Of a stretch of 64,000 bases of DNA, positions 54,469 through 63,272 are shown piece by piece. The notes beneath the pieces are model-generated. The model ran no database searches. It saw nothing but the letters and a program-made list of their open reading frames with translations, and was not told the DNA's origin. Position numbers and translations under genes: made by a program. The DNA comes from Gammaproteobacteria bacterium (GTDB lineage Bacteria; Pseudomonadota; Gammaproteobacteria; Steroidobacterales; GCA-2729495), in contig JAAERX010000051.1 in NCBI GenBank assembly GCA_024229935.1, positions 62,001-126,000 of the forward strand, given 5' to 3'. Position 1 is the first letter of the stretch, and each line of letters begins with the position of its first letter.

Positions 54469-55523
54469 GAATAATTAACCGTTACCTCTTTAATTCAATC
54501 GCCGGTACAACTGTACTTATCATGGTTATATTCCTGTCCTTAGGTGGTTTTGTTGAGTTTATTTCACAATTAGATGATATAGGTCAGGGTGACTACGGAC
54601 TTCTAAGAGCAATTCAATATGTGTTGTTGAAATTACCTCGAATTGCCATAGGGCTTTTGCCGGCTTGCGTATTGCTTGGCTCTCTGCTTGGTCTTGGTGC
54701 GCTGGCAAATAATAGTGAATTAATTGTTATGCAAGCAGCAGGTGTTTCATTTAATCGTCTGGCGCGGTCAGTTGCAGTTATAGGTCTGGTAATTGCAATT
54801 ATTGGCGGTGTGATTGGTGAGTTTATTGCGCCGCAGATGGATTTATATGCACGTCAGATGCGTGCGGTTGCTAAGAGCGGTAGTGCTGATATGGCCGGCT
54901 CCAGCGCATGGCTGCGCAACGGCAATACTATTTTTAATGTGCGTCCATCAATTGATGGTATCGATTATGGCGGTGTTTATGTATTTCGTATGGGTGAGCC
55001 GGGTCGCTTAAGTGGTATAGGACGTGCTGATTCCGTACTGGCAGACAGTGATGAATGGGTGGTTAGTAATTATCGTGAGTCATTGGTCGGAAGTGGTGAT
55101 ATTGAAATTAGCACAGAATTTGATATTGATGAGATTGTTGAGCTTAGTGATTTATTGACCATTACTGCTGTTCGGGAAAGCAGTCTGACAGGTGCTGAGC
55201 TGTGGGCCTACGTGCAGCACCTGAAGAGTAATGGCCTTGATGCAGAACGTTATGAAATTGCATTCTGGGGCCGGATAGCGACACTTACTGGTATAGCGGT
55301 TATGTGCATGTTGGCACTGCCATTTGTCTTTGGGTCTTTACGGACTACGGGTAGTGGGGCGCGTATGCTGATCGGGGTTTTAATTGGAGTGGGCTATTTT
55401 CTACTTAGTCGTATGCTGGCTGATAGTGCGGCTGTATTTGATCTGAGTCCGGTGCTTGTGGCCTGGATGCCTACTGTATTGTTGGCTACCGGCACTCTTA
55501 TTGGCTTGAATCGTTTGCGTTGA
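54465..55523 (+). CDS. lptG: LPS export ABC transporter permease LptG
   Basis: The partner permease of LptF, 352 residues, with the same layout of six transmembrane segments and a periplasmic domain. The N-terminal MRIINRYLFNSIAGTT and the segment IVMQAAGVSFNRLARSV are typical. The start GTG 54465 overlaps the lptF stop, so translation is coupled. The gene end overlaps the convergent RDD gene by 26 bases. Confidence 0.94.
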   Translation: MRIINRYLFNSIAGTTVLIMVIFLSLGGFVEFISQLDDIGQGDYGLLRAIQYVLLKLPRIAIGLLPACVLLGSLLGLGALANNSELIVMQAAGVSFNRLARSVAVIGLVIAIIGGVIGEFIAPQMDLYARQMRAVAKSGSADMAGSSAWLRNGNTIFNVRPSIDGIDYGGVYVFRMGEPGRLSGIGRADSVLADSDEWVVSNYRESLVGSGDIEISTEFDIDEIVELSDLLTITAVRESSLTGAELWAYVQHLKSNGLDAERYEIAFWGRIATLTGIAVMCMLALPFVFGSLRTTGSGARMLIGVLIGVGYFLLSRMLADSAAVFDLSPVLVAWMPTVLLATGTLIGLNRLR

Positions 55524-55974
55524 CTGTTTTATTAGGTGTTGGATCCTTTGCTATGAGTTGTATACGGGTCCCTGACCAGCGGTCATGCCAGCTTAGGTGC
55601 TCCTTGCTGAATAAGACCCAAACAAACCCCAGTCCTATTGGGAGTGCTGAGATACATGCACAGACAAAACGCAGCAGAGCCTGTTTGTAGTTAACAGCGG
55701 AACCGTCTGGAAGGGAAAGCTTTAGGCCCCAGGCTCGCATCCCAAGAGTCTGGCCGGTGTTACGCCAGAACCCGACAAAAAATGTTGCTGCAATGGTTAT
55801 AAGCATCAGACGATAGAGTGGATTGCCTGGGCTGATTGCAGCATTACTAGGTGCCACCAGTGGTACTGATGCAACCATCATGATTGCCAGTACCAGCAGC
55901 CAGTCATATAAAGCAGCCATTAGTCGCCGCCCGAATCTGGCCGGTTGTGCATTATGTAATCTTTGTTGTTCCAT
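55498..55974 (-). CDS. RDD family membrane protein
   Basis: A 158-residue protein with the RDD pattern: FGRRLMAALYDWLLVLA at the start, TGQTLGMRAWGLKL in the middle and LSWHDRWSGTRIQLI at the end, with three transmembrane segments. The function is unclear in most bacteria; some relatives affect ion balance. Its 3' end overlaps lptG, on the opposite strand. Confidence 0.88.
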   Translation of the reverse strand: MEQQRLHNAQPARFGRRLMAALYDWLLVLAIMMVASVPLVAPSNAAISPGNPLYRLMLITIAATFFVGFWRNTGQTLGMRAWGLKLSLPDGSAVNYKQALLRFVCACISALPIGLGFVWVLFSKEHLSWHDRWSGTRIQLIAKDPTPNKTVNANDSSQ

Positions 55975-56071
55975 AAATTGCTGGTTTCAGGCTCTTAATC
56001 GTTCGTTGCGGTGTTGTTAGTTAAGGTTAGGTGGCGCGTTAAAAAATAATAATAACTCTGGAGAGACGACG

Positions 56072-56266
56072 ATGTTGCCTGATGGAGAAAATATTTCTAC
56101 TAATGATGTTCAGCAGCAGGATCAGGACCCCTACCTGGTGCCACTTGTGGCAGCAGCCAATAATCAGAAAGTGCGGAAATACTCTGAAAGTATGGCTGTG
56201 ATCGTGGATGAGTTGCAGGGGACGGCACTTCGGCGTCGATCTCAGCTTCTAAAATCCAGGTATTAA
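56072..56266 (+). CDS. Small hypothetical protein, 64 residues
   Basis: A predicted soluble protein, acidic in the first third (SPDGEN-type sequence, NDVQQQDQDP) and basic at the end (ALRRRSQLLKSRY). I do not recognise it. CTGGAGAG lies 10 bases before ATG 56072, a good ribosome binding site. There is no signal peptide. It stands between the RDD gene (divergent) and the tiny ORF at 56356, and could share a transcript with the latter. Confidence 0.55.
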   Translation: MLPDGENISTNDVQQQDQDPYLVPLVAAANNQKVRKYSESMAVIVDELQGTALRRRSQLLKSRY

Positions 56267-56355
56267 AAGACGGATCTACGCAGGATTTAGTACAAATACC
56301 AAATATCTACCGGGTTCTGCAATTGCTTTTGCTCTGGGTTTTGCAGGAGTGAGAT

Positions 56356-56436
56356 ATGCTGACTATTGTTATTTTGCTGGTAGGTATTATTGCGATCTCT
56401 GGATCTCTGGCGTTAATGGAAGTGGTGTGTGGCTGA
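56356..56436 (+). CDS. 26-residue single-span membrane peptide
   Basis: A tiny open frame: MLTIVILLVGIIAISG then SLALMEVVCG. It is almost entirely one hydrophobic helix with an acidic residue near the C-terminus, as in known bioactive membrane miniproteins such as CydX or KdpF, though the sequence matches neither. The ribosome binding site AGGAG at 56345-56349 has ideal 6-base spacing to ATG 56356, which is the main reason to believe it. A palindrome with a T-run follows at 56498. Confidence 0.5.
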   Translation: MLTIVILLVGIIAISGSLALMEVVCG

Positions 56437-56497
56437 TTTATTGATTAACTGTAAGTCACGCCTTTAATTTTGCCTGTGATTTCAGCAGTGTGTTTTA

Positions 56498-56521
56498 AGC
56501 AAATGCGCATTTGCTGTTTTT
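56498..56521 (+). terminator. Palindromic terminator-like site after the 26-residue ORF
   Basis: AGCAAATGCGCATTTGCT at 56498-56515 is a perfect 18-base palindrome followed by GTTTTT. It could end the transcript of the small genes at 56072-56436; alternatively, a palindrome this regular could be a binding site. The AT-rich stem makes a weak terminator. Confidence 0.4.
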
Positions 56522-56592
56522 AATCTTGACCGAGCTGCCACTCATCCTTGGTGATTAACCGTTTATCGGCTTGTATGGTATGTCTTTGGTTT

Positions 56593-56608
56593 TGTGGTGT
56601 GCATCACA
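56593..56608 (+). promoter_or_regulatory. Candidate CRP/Vfr-type binding site
   Basis: TGTGG-TGTGCA-TCACA fits the TGTGA-N6-TCACA consensus with one mismatch. It lies about 325 bases upstream of the first pilin gene. CRP-family protein Vfr controls pilus genes in Pseudomonas, so control here is possible but unproven. Confidence 0.35.
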
Positions 56609-56932
56609 ATTCAGGTTTATTTGACTCATAATTCGGCTGCCAGTCAGCCAACCCTGAGTGAATTCTAGGGTCATAAATTCATTTAATAACAATAATTTAG
56701 CGCTAATATTTAGGTGGCTCCCTTGGCTTGCCTTGGTATGCCAGGTCTGTTTACTAAAGCTGACTTAAGCTCTTATCAGCCTTCTAAACAAGTGATTGTG
56801 TTCAATGTATTGGCTTGAATCCCTCTGTAATATCAATAGCACAGATATATACACGGGCTTCAGGGCCGCAAAGCGCCACACCCATGAAACTGCTTTTTGG
56901 ACTGATAAATGGGTTAATGAACGAGACAGGTT

Positions 56933-57547
56933 ATGTTGCGATTTAAGCCAGACAGGTCAATACAGAAAGGCTTCAACATTATGGAGTTGTTGGTCACATT
57001 GGCTGTTGCTTCGGTGTTGCTGGGTGTTGGTGTGCCAGCGTTTCGGGATTTGATGGATAACAGCCGAATGTCTGCAGCTTCAAATGAGCTAATGAGTTCA
57101 CTGCATTTGGCGCGTACTGAGGCAATTAAACGTCGGGAAAATGTAATTTTTTGTCCCAGCAGTAATTGGAATACTGCTAACCCAACTTGTAATGCCGCTA
57201 CAGATATTTCTGATGGTTGGATTGTCTTAACGGCAGTTGATAATACTGTGCTGCTTGCACATGGTCCGTTGAATGATCAGATAGATATAAAGGGTGCTGA
57301 TACGGCGGATATTATTGCGGGCCCAAAGTTTGTTCAATTTGGTGCTAATGGTTTTCCAACATCAACTATTTTGGGCTATCAAGGCACCTTCAATTTTCAG
57401 TTATGTGATAGTCGGGGTAATGCTGACACAGGTGGGGGGGTTGCGGCAGGACGCTGGATTCAGATAACCGCAACGGGTCGGCCACAGGTGTATCGCACTA
57501 AGGCAGCAGTTCAATCGGATGCAAATCCTACTGACGGCTGTAGTTAA
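56933..57547 (+). CDS. Type IV minor pilin, FimT/FimU (GspH-like)
   Basis: A 204-residue prepilin. The processing site is KG/FNIMELLVTL with Gly at -1, Phe at +1 and Glu at +5, followed by the hydrophobic helix. The C-terminal part is a GspH/FimT-like domain, with VQFGANGFPT and paired Cys residues. It is the first of six genes in the order known from Pseudomonas fimU-pilVWXY1-pilE, and should be part of the minor-pilin priming complex of type IV pili. Confidence 0.85.
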   Translation: MLRFKPDRSIQKGFNIMELLVTLAVASVLLGVGVPAFRDLMDNSRMSAASNELMSSLHLARTEAIKRRENVIFCPSSNWNTANPTCNAATDISDGWIVLTAVDNTVLLAHGPLNDQIDIKGADTADIIAGPKFVQFGANGFPTSTILGYQGTFNFQLCDSRGNADTGGGVAAGRWIQITATGRPQVYRTKAAVQSDANPTDGCS

Positions 57548-57554
57548 GTGAGGC

Positions 57555-58028
57555 ATGAATAAGATGATACAAAAAAGTCTCTTATATCGGCAGCAAGGCT
57601 TCACGTTGCTGGAGTCCTTGATAGCGTTGATTATTTTATCAGTTGGCATGTTGGGTATTGCTGCTTTATATGTTGAGGGGCTTAAGGCTGGCAGGACAGC
57701 AATTTTCCGTACTAATGCTGTATTGCTTGCTGCTGACATGATAGATCGGGTGCGTGCTAATCCGGCTGCTCGTGATGATTATGAGCTGGAGGGTGCTACA
57801 TATGGCTGTATAAATGGTGATGTCAATTGCACAGCCACAGAACTGGCCCAGGAGGACCGACTGGTTTGGGAATCTGAAGTGGCAGATCGTATGCCTACCG
57901 GAACAGAAGCCGAAATAGATGTAACACTGGGAGTTGATGACCCATTTGATACTTATACGATTACTCTGACCTGGCCGGAAGTTGGTTATCAAGAGCCTCT
58001 GGAATATCAGTTGTCGGTAATACTTTAA
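57555..58028 (+). CDS. pilV: Type IV pilus minor pilin PilV
   Basis: A 157-residue prepilin with the site QQG/FTLLESLIALIILSVG and a hydrophobic helix with Gly-Met-Leu-Gly turns, as in PilV. The later part, IDRVRANPAARDDYEL, matches the PilV helical-to-beta transition. It starts 7 bases after the FimT-like gene ends and is 2 bases before pilW. Confidence 0.9.
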   Translation: MNKMIQKSLLYRQQGFTLLESLIALIILSVGMLGIAALYVEGLKAGRTAIFRTNAVLLAADMIDRVRANPAARDDYELEGATYGCINGDVNCTATELAQEDRLVWESEVADRMPTGTEAEIDVTLGVDDPFDTYTITLTWPEVGYQEPLEYQLSVIL

Positions 58029-58030
58029 GG

Positions 58031-59041
58031 ATGAAGATGATGCGCAAGTATGTGGCTCAACAAGGTATGACCCTTATTGAACTCATGGTTTCGATGGTTA
58101 TAGGCCTGTTCCTTATTTTAGGAGCTGTCACAGTCTATACACAGGGTCGTCAAAATTATCAGATAAATGAAGGCATCTCACGGCTACAGGAAAATCTACG
58201 GTTCTCACTTAATGTTATTGAGCCTGATGTTCGGTTATCCGGATACTGGGGGTTAAATAATCGCGGTCAGTTTGTTGATACTTCTGCTGTTGCAGTGATA
58301 TGCGATGGTAATGATGTAAGTGCATGGGCGCTGGATCTTGGTACTGCTATAGAGGCGGTTGATAACGTACAGGCTGCTGATGCTGGCGAAGTAAGTAATG
58401 ATTGTTCGGCATTTGGAGGTGGTGTTGTTGTTGACACGGACATACTAATACTCAGGCATGCATCGGGTGCCGGTAATGTGCCATTGGATAATGGCACCAT
58501 TCAGCTTCAGGCATCTGTTTTGGATGCGGTTTTATTTGATGATGGTAATGAGCCTGCTGTGTACAGTGCATTCGATCCATCAGAGGTTGTTACGCATAAT
58601 CTGGTAATTAATGCCTGGTATATCTCGCAGGACTCCAACAGCATGGATGGTGTTCCTTCACTTCGTCGCCGTACTTTAGTTGGTGATGAAATGATTGATG
58701 AGGAAGTCATTGCCGGTGTTGAAAATATGCAGATTCAGTTTGGTATTGATACGGATCTGGTGGCTGGTGGCACTATAGGTGATGGCAGTGTTGATCGTTA
58801 TGTTGATGCTGAAGATCCACTGCTTATTGGCAATAATATTCTCTCTATGCGTATCTGGATGTTAATACGTTCTCCCGAAGAGGAGCGTGGTTTTACTGAA
58901 GGGCGTGCTGGAAACTGGAATGGTTATATACCTCTGGATTCAGTATTAGACCCTATTGTTCCTGATGACAGTTTTCGTCGTATGCAGGCATCAAAAACTA
59001 TTTTTTTGCGTAATTTTCAACGCATACAGTTAGGTAGCTGA
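58031..59041 (+). CDS. pilW: Type IV pilus assembly protein PilW
   Basis: A large 336-residue minor pilin. The prepilin site is QQG/MTLIELMVSMVIG. Downstream, the PilW features GRQNYQINEGISRLQENLRFSL and the C-terminal LSMRIWMLIRSPEEE are visible. It forms the minor-pilin tip complex with PilV, PilX and PilY1 in studied systems. Confidence 0.92.
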   Translation: MKMMRKYVAQQGMTLIELMVSMVIGLFLILGAVTVYTQGRQNYQINEGISRLQENLRFSLNVIEPDVRLSGYWGLNNRGQFVDTSAVAVICDGNDVSAWALDLGTAIEAVDNVQAADAGEVSNDCSAFGGGVVVDTDILILRHASGAGNVPLDNGTIQLQASVLDAVLFDDGNEPAVYSAFDPSEVVTHNLVINAWYISQDSNSMDGVPSLRRRTLVGDEMIDEEVIAGVENMQIQFGIDTDLVAGGTIGDGSVDRYVDAEDPLLIGNNILSMRIWMLIRSPEEERGFTEGRAGNWNGYIPLDSVLDPIVPDDSFRRMQASKTIFLRNFQRIQLGS

Positions 59042-59045
59042 AGTT

Positions 59046-59522
59046 ATGAATGTGCGCATGCATAATTTTGTTTCTCAGCGTCATTATCAGTCTGGTGCGG
59101 CATTGATTGTGTCTATGGTGCTGCTTTTGGTGCTGACAATATTGGCAATATCCACGATGAGAACAGCAAGCCTTGAAATTGCAATGGCGGGTAATGCTCA
59201 GTTTGCAGATAAGGCATTTCAATTGGCTGAAATGGGGCTTGACCAACATATTGCAGTTGCTCGAGAGCCAGAAAATGCCGGCATATGTGATATTCCTGAT
59301 GATACGGCTGTAACAGCCTGTGACCTTGTTGATGAAGATGTTGCAGAAATGGACGGTAGTTTTACCACTGAAAGCGTGTATGTCTCGGACACAAATTGTC
59401 CTGGTGGTAATACGATAGGTGAGTTCACTAGCTATAACTTTCAGGTTCAGTCAACGGGTCAAACTGATAGTGCTGGTGCTGTTTCCCAGCATACATTGGG
59501 TTGGAGTATTTGCCGTAAATAA
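59046..59522 (+). CDS. pilX: Type IV pilus assembly protein PilX
   Basis: A 158-residue minor pilin-like protein. The N-terminal SG/AALIVSMVLLLVLTIL helix has no Glu at +5, as is usual for PilX. The motif MRTASLEIAMAGNAQFADKAF is a strong PilX match, and the C-terminus has Cys residues likely to form a disulfide. It lies 4 bases after pilW. Confidence 0.92.
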   Translation: MNVRMHNFVSQRHYQSGAALIVSMVLLLVLTILAISTMRTASLEIAMAGNAQFADKAFQLAEMGLDQHIAVAREPENAGICDIPDDTAVTACDLVDEDVAEMDGSFTTESVYVSDTNCPGGNTIGEFTSYNFQVQSTGQTDSAGAVSQHTLGWSICRK

Positions 59523-59540
59523 TGGTATGGAGTGAAAACT

Positions 59541-59900
59541 ATGTCTATCTTAAGGCTGATAATTCTTGCGATCTCTTTGGTTTTTTCTGGGGGTGTTTTT
59601 GCTGTGCTGGAGAAGATTGAGGAGATACTGGAGTTAGAGCTTAGGGATGTGCGTTTGCCAAGTCATGAAGTTGATAGGGTTGTAGTTAGCCAGTGTGATG
59701 AATGTACTTCATTGATTTTATATGTAACGAGTGAAACGATTTATCGCAACGGTGGTTTTGATTCACCAAAAATAAGCCTGCAGGATTTTAAGGCTGTGGT
59801 ACGCAAAAATCGTCGTAAGGATGAGGTCTTGGTTTATGTAGGTTATGTGCCGGATACAAAGAATATCTCAAGTATTGTTATCTCTAGTGATGCTGAATAA
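59541..59900 (+). CDS. Small exported protein of unknown function between pilX and pilY1
   Basis: A 119-residue protein with a signal peptide (hydrophobic about 5-20, ending SGGVFA). The mature part is charged, with CDEC near residue 50 (CxxC) and a beta-rich end. I do not recognise it. I chose ATG 59541 because GGAG at 59529-59532 is well placed; GTG 59532 overlaps that site. It sits 18 bases after pilX and 36 bases before pilY1, in the same direction, so it is probably co-transcribed and may act in pilus assembly or adhesion (inference). Confidence 0.7.
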   Translation: MSILRLIILAISLVFSGGVFAVLEKIEEILELELRDVRLPSHEVDRVVVSQCDECTSLILYVTSETIYRNGGFDSPKISLQDFKAVVRKNRRKDEVLVYVGYVPDTKNISSIVISSDAE

Positions 59901-59936
59901 ACGTTGCAATGAGTAAGTTTGAAATGGAATTTTGAT

Positions 59937-62900
59937 ATGAATTATGCAAACAGACAAACTAGCTGGTTGCTGGCCTCAATGATTTTAGTGCTGTTTAGTG
60001 GCGGGACTGCCCTGGCTGAAGACACTGAATTGTTTATTGCAGGTGAAGATACTTACGCTTATGACAGTGCAGCTCGGCCAAATATTCTTTTTGTAATTGA
60101 TACCTCAGGAAGTATGGAATCTGATGTTACAACTCAGGTTGATTGGGACCCAAGTGTAACTTTTTCTGGTTGTTATGAATCTTGGCGCGTGTATTGGGCA
60201 TATAACTCTAACCAGCCTTCGTGTGGTACCAACCGCTGGTTTGGGAAAAGCAAAAACCTTTGTTTGGCAGCCCAGCAGTCCATGGAAGGCTTGGGTGTAT
60301 ACGAAGGTGATCTTCGTGCCTACCGCCCACGTTGGGATCCAAACAAAAGTCGATGGGTATCACTGAAAGCAAATAAGCATTGGCGTGATGTTGAATGTCT
60401 GGAGGATGCCGGAATCCATGGTGCAAGTCTAGGCACATACTATGCGGCAGATGGTGTGAATGGCCCTTTTGCTTCTGTGCCTGATTATCAGCCTTCCTGG
60501 GTTAATCATTATCATCTGTTTGATGGTAACTATCTAAACTGGCTGACGAGTGGTAGCACGATAACAAAAGAAAGAATTGAGATTGTACAGGAGGTAACCA
60601 ATAACTTGTTGGATAACTTAACGGGCGTTAATGTTGGTTTAATGCGCTTCAATTATGATGATGGTGGTCCCGTTGTTTATGCAATGGAAAATATTGAAGA
60701 TGCTCGCGCAGGAATAAAAACTGCAATTAATAACCTGGAGGCAGGTGGCTGGACTCCTCTGTCAGAAACGCTTTACGAGGCGCATCAGTATTTCACTGGT
60801 GGTTCAGTAGACTATGGTAGTGGTTTTACACATGAGAGTGTTGCCGCTTCACGGGTTGGCAATACAACCTCTTCGGGAACCTATCTATCACCTATCGAGT
60901 TTGGTTGTCAGAAAAATTACATTATTTTCCTGACTGATGGTGAGCCTACCAGGGACAGAGGTGCTGAAAATGACATTGAGGGCTTGCCTCAATTTCAACA
61001 GTATTCTGGAGCAGCTCAGTGTGAGCGTGGTGACCCTTTTACAAGCGGTAGTTCTCATCCTGATGATGCTATTTGTATGGATGAGCTTGCTGAGTACATG
61101 CACGAAAAGGACTTATCAGATCTCTATGGTTCGCAGACGGTAGCGACTTATACTATTGGCTTTACAGTTGACTTGGACCTGCTGGAATCAACAGCAGAGC
61201 GTGGTGGTGGCTTTTACTATCGTGCAGATGACACTGCGGGTTTGGCAGGAGCTTTGACTACAATCGCTATAACAATTATGGGTGACGCATCGGCATTTGC
61301 AGCACCTTCGGTACCGGTTAATGCCTTTAACCGTACGCAAAACCTGAATGATATCTTTGTGTCAGTGTTTAATCCTTCATCAACTGTGCATTGGCCAGGT
61401 AATGTGAAAAAGTATTCTTTGATAGGTGGGCAAATGATCGATGCAGATGGGCTTGCTGCTATTGATCCTGTTACAGGTTATTTTGCTGACGAAGCCCGGA
61501 GCTTCTGGTCAGTTGAATCGGATGGTGATCGTTCTTATGAAGGTGGGGCTGGAGAGAATTTGCCTGAATATACAGTTAGGAAGGTGTATACAAATATTGC
61601 TGGTGGTGATTTAAATATGCCTGCTAATCGTATACAGCTCAGCAATACTGCTATTACAGCAGAAATGCTGGATGTAATAGATAACGAGGCGGCTGCCCAG
61701 GCTGCTGGTGAGGATAGTGAGCGCACCAAGCTAATTAACTGGATTAATGGCCTTGATGTGCATGATGACAACGATAATGATTTGGTAACTGATACACGTC
61801 GCCAGATTGGTGATCCATTGCATGTTCGTCCAGTGCCCGTTATTTATGGTGGTTCTGCTGCAGCGCCTGACATGACTGTTTACTTTGCTACCAATGATGG
61901 TTTTTTTCATGCCATTGACCCGGATGATGGCACTGAGCTCTGGTCATGGGTTCCAGAGCAACTGTTACCGCTGATGATATCCAAGTATGACGATGAGCAA
62001 AAAGCCACAAGGGTCTATGGCATTGATGGAGAGATTACAGGTGCGATCGTTAATAATGATTTTGCTGGTGGCATCAGTGGTGATGAACAGGCCATCCTGA
62101 CCTTTGGTATGCGTCGTGGTGGTGATTCTGTTTTTGCACTTGATGTGACTGATCGTAACGACCCGCAGTTACTTTGGGAGATCAATGCTGAAACAGATGG
62201 CTTTGAAGATCTTGGCCAAACTTGGTCTACACCTCAGGTAACCAAGGTAAAAGTTGATGCAGACTATATTGATGTTGTTCTTTTCGGTGGTGGTTATGAT
62301 GCCGGTCAGGACTCAGATTTCTACCGTGAGGATTCAGTGGGTAATGCTATCTACATGGTTAACCTGTTAACGGGTGAAAAAATATGGAGTGCAGGTGCAT
62401 CTGATGATTATGATCTGGAGCTTCCAGGAATGGAGCACTCTATACCTGCGCCATTACGTGCAGTTGATATAAATGGTGATGGGTTACTTGACCGTATCTA
62501 TGTAGGTGATATGGGTGGGCGTTTGTGGCGTTTTGATATATTTAATGGTGAATCTGTAAATGAGCTTGGTCAGGGGGGTGTTATAGCTACTCTGGGTGCA
62601 GCGGATTTGGGTTCACCAACGGCCGCGGATGTGCGTCGTTTCTACAATCAGGTTGATGTAGTGGACTACTCTCAGGATGGCGTACGTTTTCTATCCCTTA
62701 ATGTGGGTTCTGGGTACCGTGCTCATCCACTGGACCGCGAAATAGATGAGGAGTTTTATTCTGTTCGTGATTATGCTCCGATCAATCAGTTACAGAATGA
62801 TGATTATGGTGACCCTGTCATACGTTCCCAGCTTACTGATATTACTGCTTTAGCAAATGCCCCGTTGGACTCGGATGATGCGGGTTGGCGTTTAAGTATG

Positions 62901-63272
62901 GTAAGAAGTTTAGGCGAGAAAGTTCTGAGTCGTGCAATTACTTACCGGAATACTATTTATTTCACTTCCTTTTCGCCGGGTAGTACAGCTAGTGCTTGTT
63001 CAACAGCTCCAGGTACTAATCGTCTGTATAAGGTTGACTTACTGACAGGCGACCCTATTTTGAACCTTGATGAAAGTGTAGATGCAGAGAATCTTACTGA
63101 GGATGATCGTTCACGTATATTGAAACAGGGCAGTATCGCTCCGCAGGTTGAAATATTGTTTACTGCGGATAACCCAACGGTTGGTACCGAATGTGTGGGT
63201 ACTGAATGTGCGGTTTCAGATAAAAGTAGTCTGGCAACACGAACCTACTGGACGCAGGATGGAGCCCAATGA
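59937..63272 (+). CDS. pilY1: Type IV pilus tip-associated protein PilY1
   Basis: A 1111-residue surface protein. A signal peptide ends near GGTALAED. The N-terminal half (about 45-400) is a von Willebrand A domain with an intact MIDAS motif DTSGS at 55-59. The C-terminal half is a PilY1 beta-propeller with a 9-residue calcium loop D844-x-N846-x-D848-G-x-x-D852. In Pseudomonas it is needed for pilus biogenesis, calcium-dependent twitching and surface sensing. I chose ATG 59937 over the TTG at 59919. Many Cys residues may form disulfides. Its stop overlaps the pilE start by 4 bases. Confidence 0.93.
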   Translation: MNYANRQTSWLLASMILVLFSGGTALAEDTELFIAGEDTYAYDSAARPNILFVIDTSGSMESDVTTQVDWDPSVTFSGCYESWRVYWAYNSNQPSCGTNRWFGKSKNLCLAAQQSMEGLGVYEGDLRAYRPRWDPNKSRWVSLKANKHWRDVECLEDAGIHGASLGTYYAADGVNGPFASVPDYQPSWVNHYHLFDGNYLNWLTSGSTITKERIEIVQEVTNNLLDNLTGVNVGLMRFNYDDGGPVVYAMENIEDARAGIKTAINNLEAGGWTPLSETLYEAHQYFTGGSVDYGSGFTHESVAASRVGNTTSSGTYLSPIEFGCQKNYIIFLTDGEPTRDRGAENDIEGLPQFQQYSGAAQCERGDPFTSGSSHPDDAICMDELAEYMHEKDLSDLYGSQTVATYTIGFTVDLDLLESTAERGGGFYYRADDTAGLAGALTTIAITIMGDASAFAAPSVPVNAFNRTQNLNDIFVSVFNPSSTVHWPGNVKKYSLIGGQMIDADGLAAIDPVTGYFADEARSFWSVESDGDRSYEGGAGENLPEYTVRKVYTNIAGGDLNMPANRIQLSNTAITAEMLDVIDNEAAAQAAGEDSERTKLINWINGLDVHDDNDNDLVTDTRRQIGDPLHVRPVPVIYGGSAAAPDMTVYFATNDGFFHAIDPDDGTELWSWVPEQLLPLMISKYDDEQKATRVYGIDGEITGAIVNNDFAGGISGDEQAILTFGMRRGGDSVFALDVTDRNDPQLLWEINAETDGFEDLGQTWSTPQVTKVKVDADYIDVVLFGGGYDAGQDSDFYREDSVGNAIYMVNLLTGEKIWSAGASDDYDLELPGMEHSIPAPLRAVDINGDGLLDRIYVGDMGGRLWRFDIFNGESVNELGQGGVIATLGAADLGSPTAADVRRFYNQVDVVDYSQDGVRFLSLNVGSGYRAHPLDREIDEEFYSVRDYAPINQLQNDDYGDPVIRSQLTDITALANAPLDSDDAGWRLSMVRSLGEKVLSRAITYRNTIYFTSFSPGSTASACSTAPGTNRLYKVDLLTGDPILNLDESVDAENLTEDDRSRILKQGSIAPQVEILFTADNPTVGTECVGTECAVSDKSSLATRTYWTQDGAQ

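Larger units (their letters stand above)
56437..56932. other. Intergenic region upstream of the minor-pilin operon
   Basis: About 500 bases without a convincing gene. It holds a palindromic terminator-like site, a CRP-like box (both listed separately) and the promoter region of the fimT-pilV-W-X-Y1-E operon. A short open frame at 56796 lacks support. Confidence 0.5.

Noticed and set aside
56716-56745. Sigma-54 type promoter before the pilin operon
   Set aside because: TGGC and TTGC elements are present but the GG-to-GC spacing is 12 or more bases, not 10.
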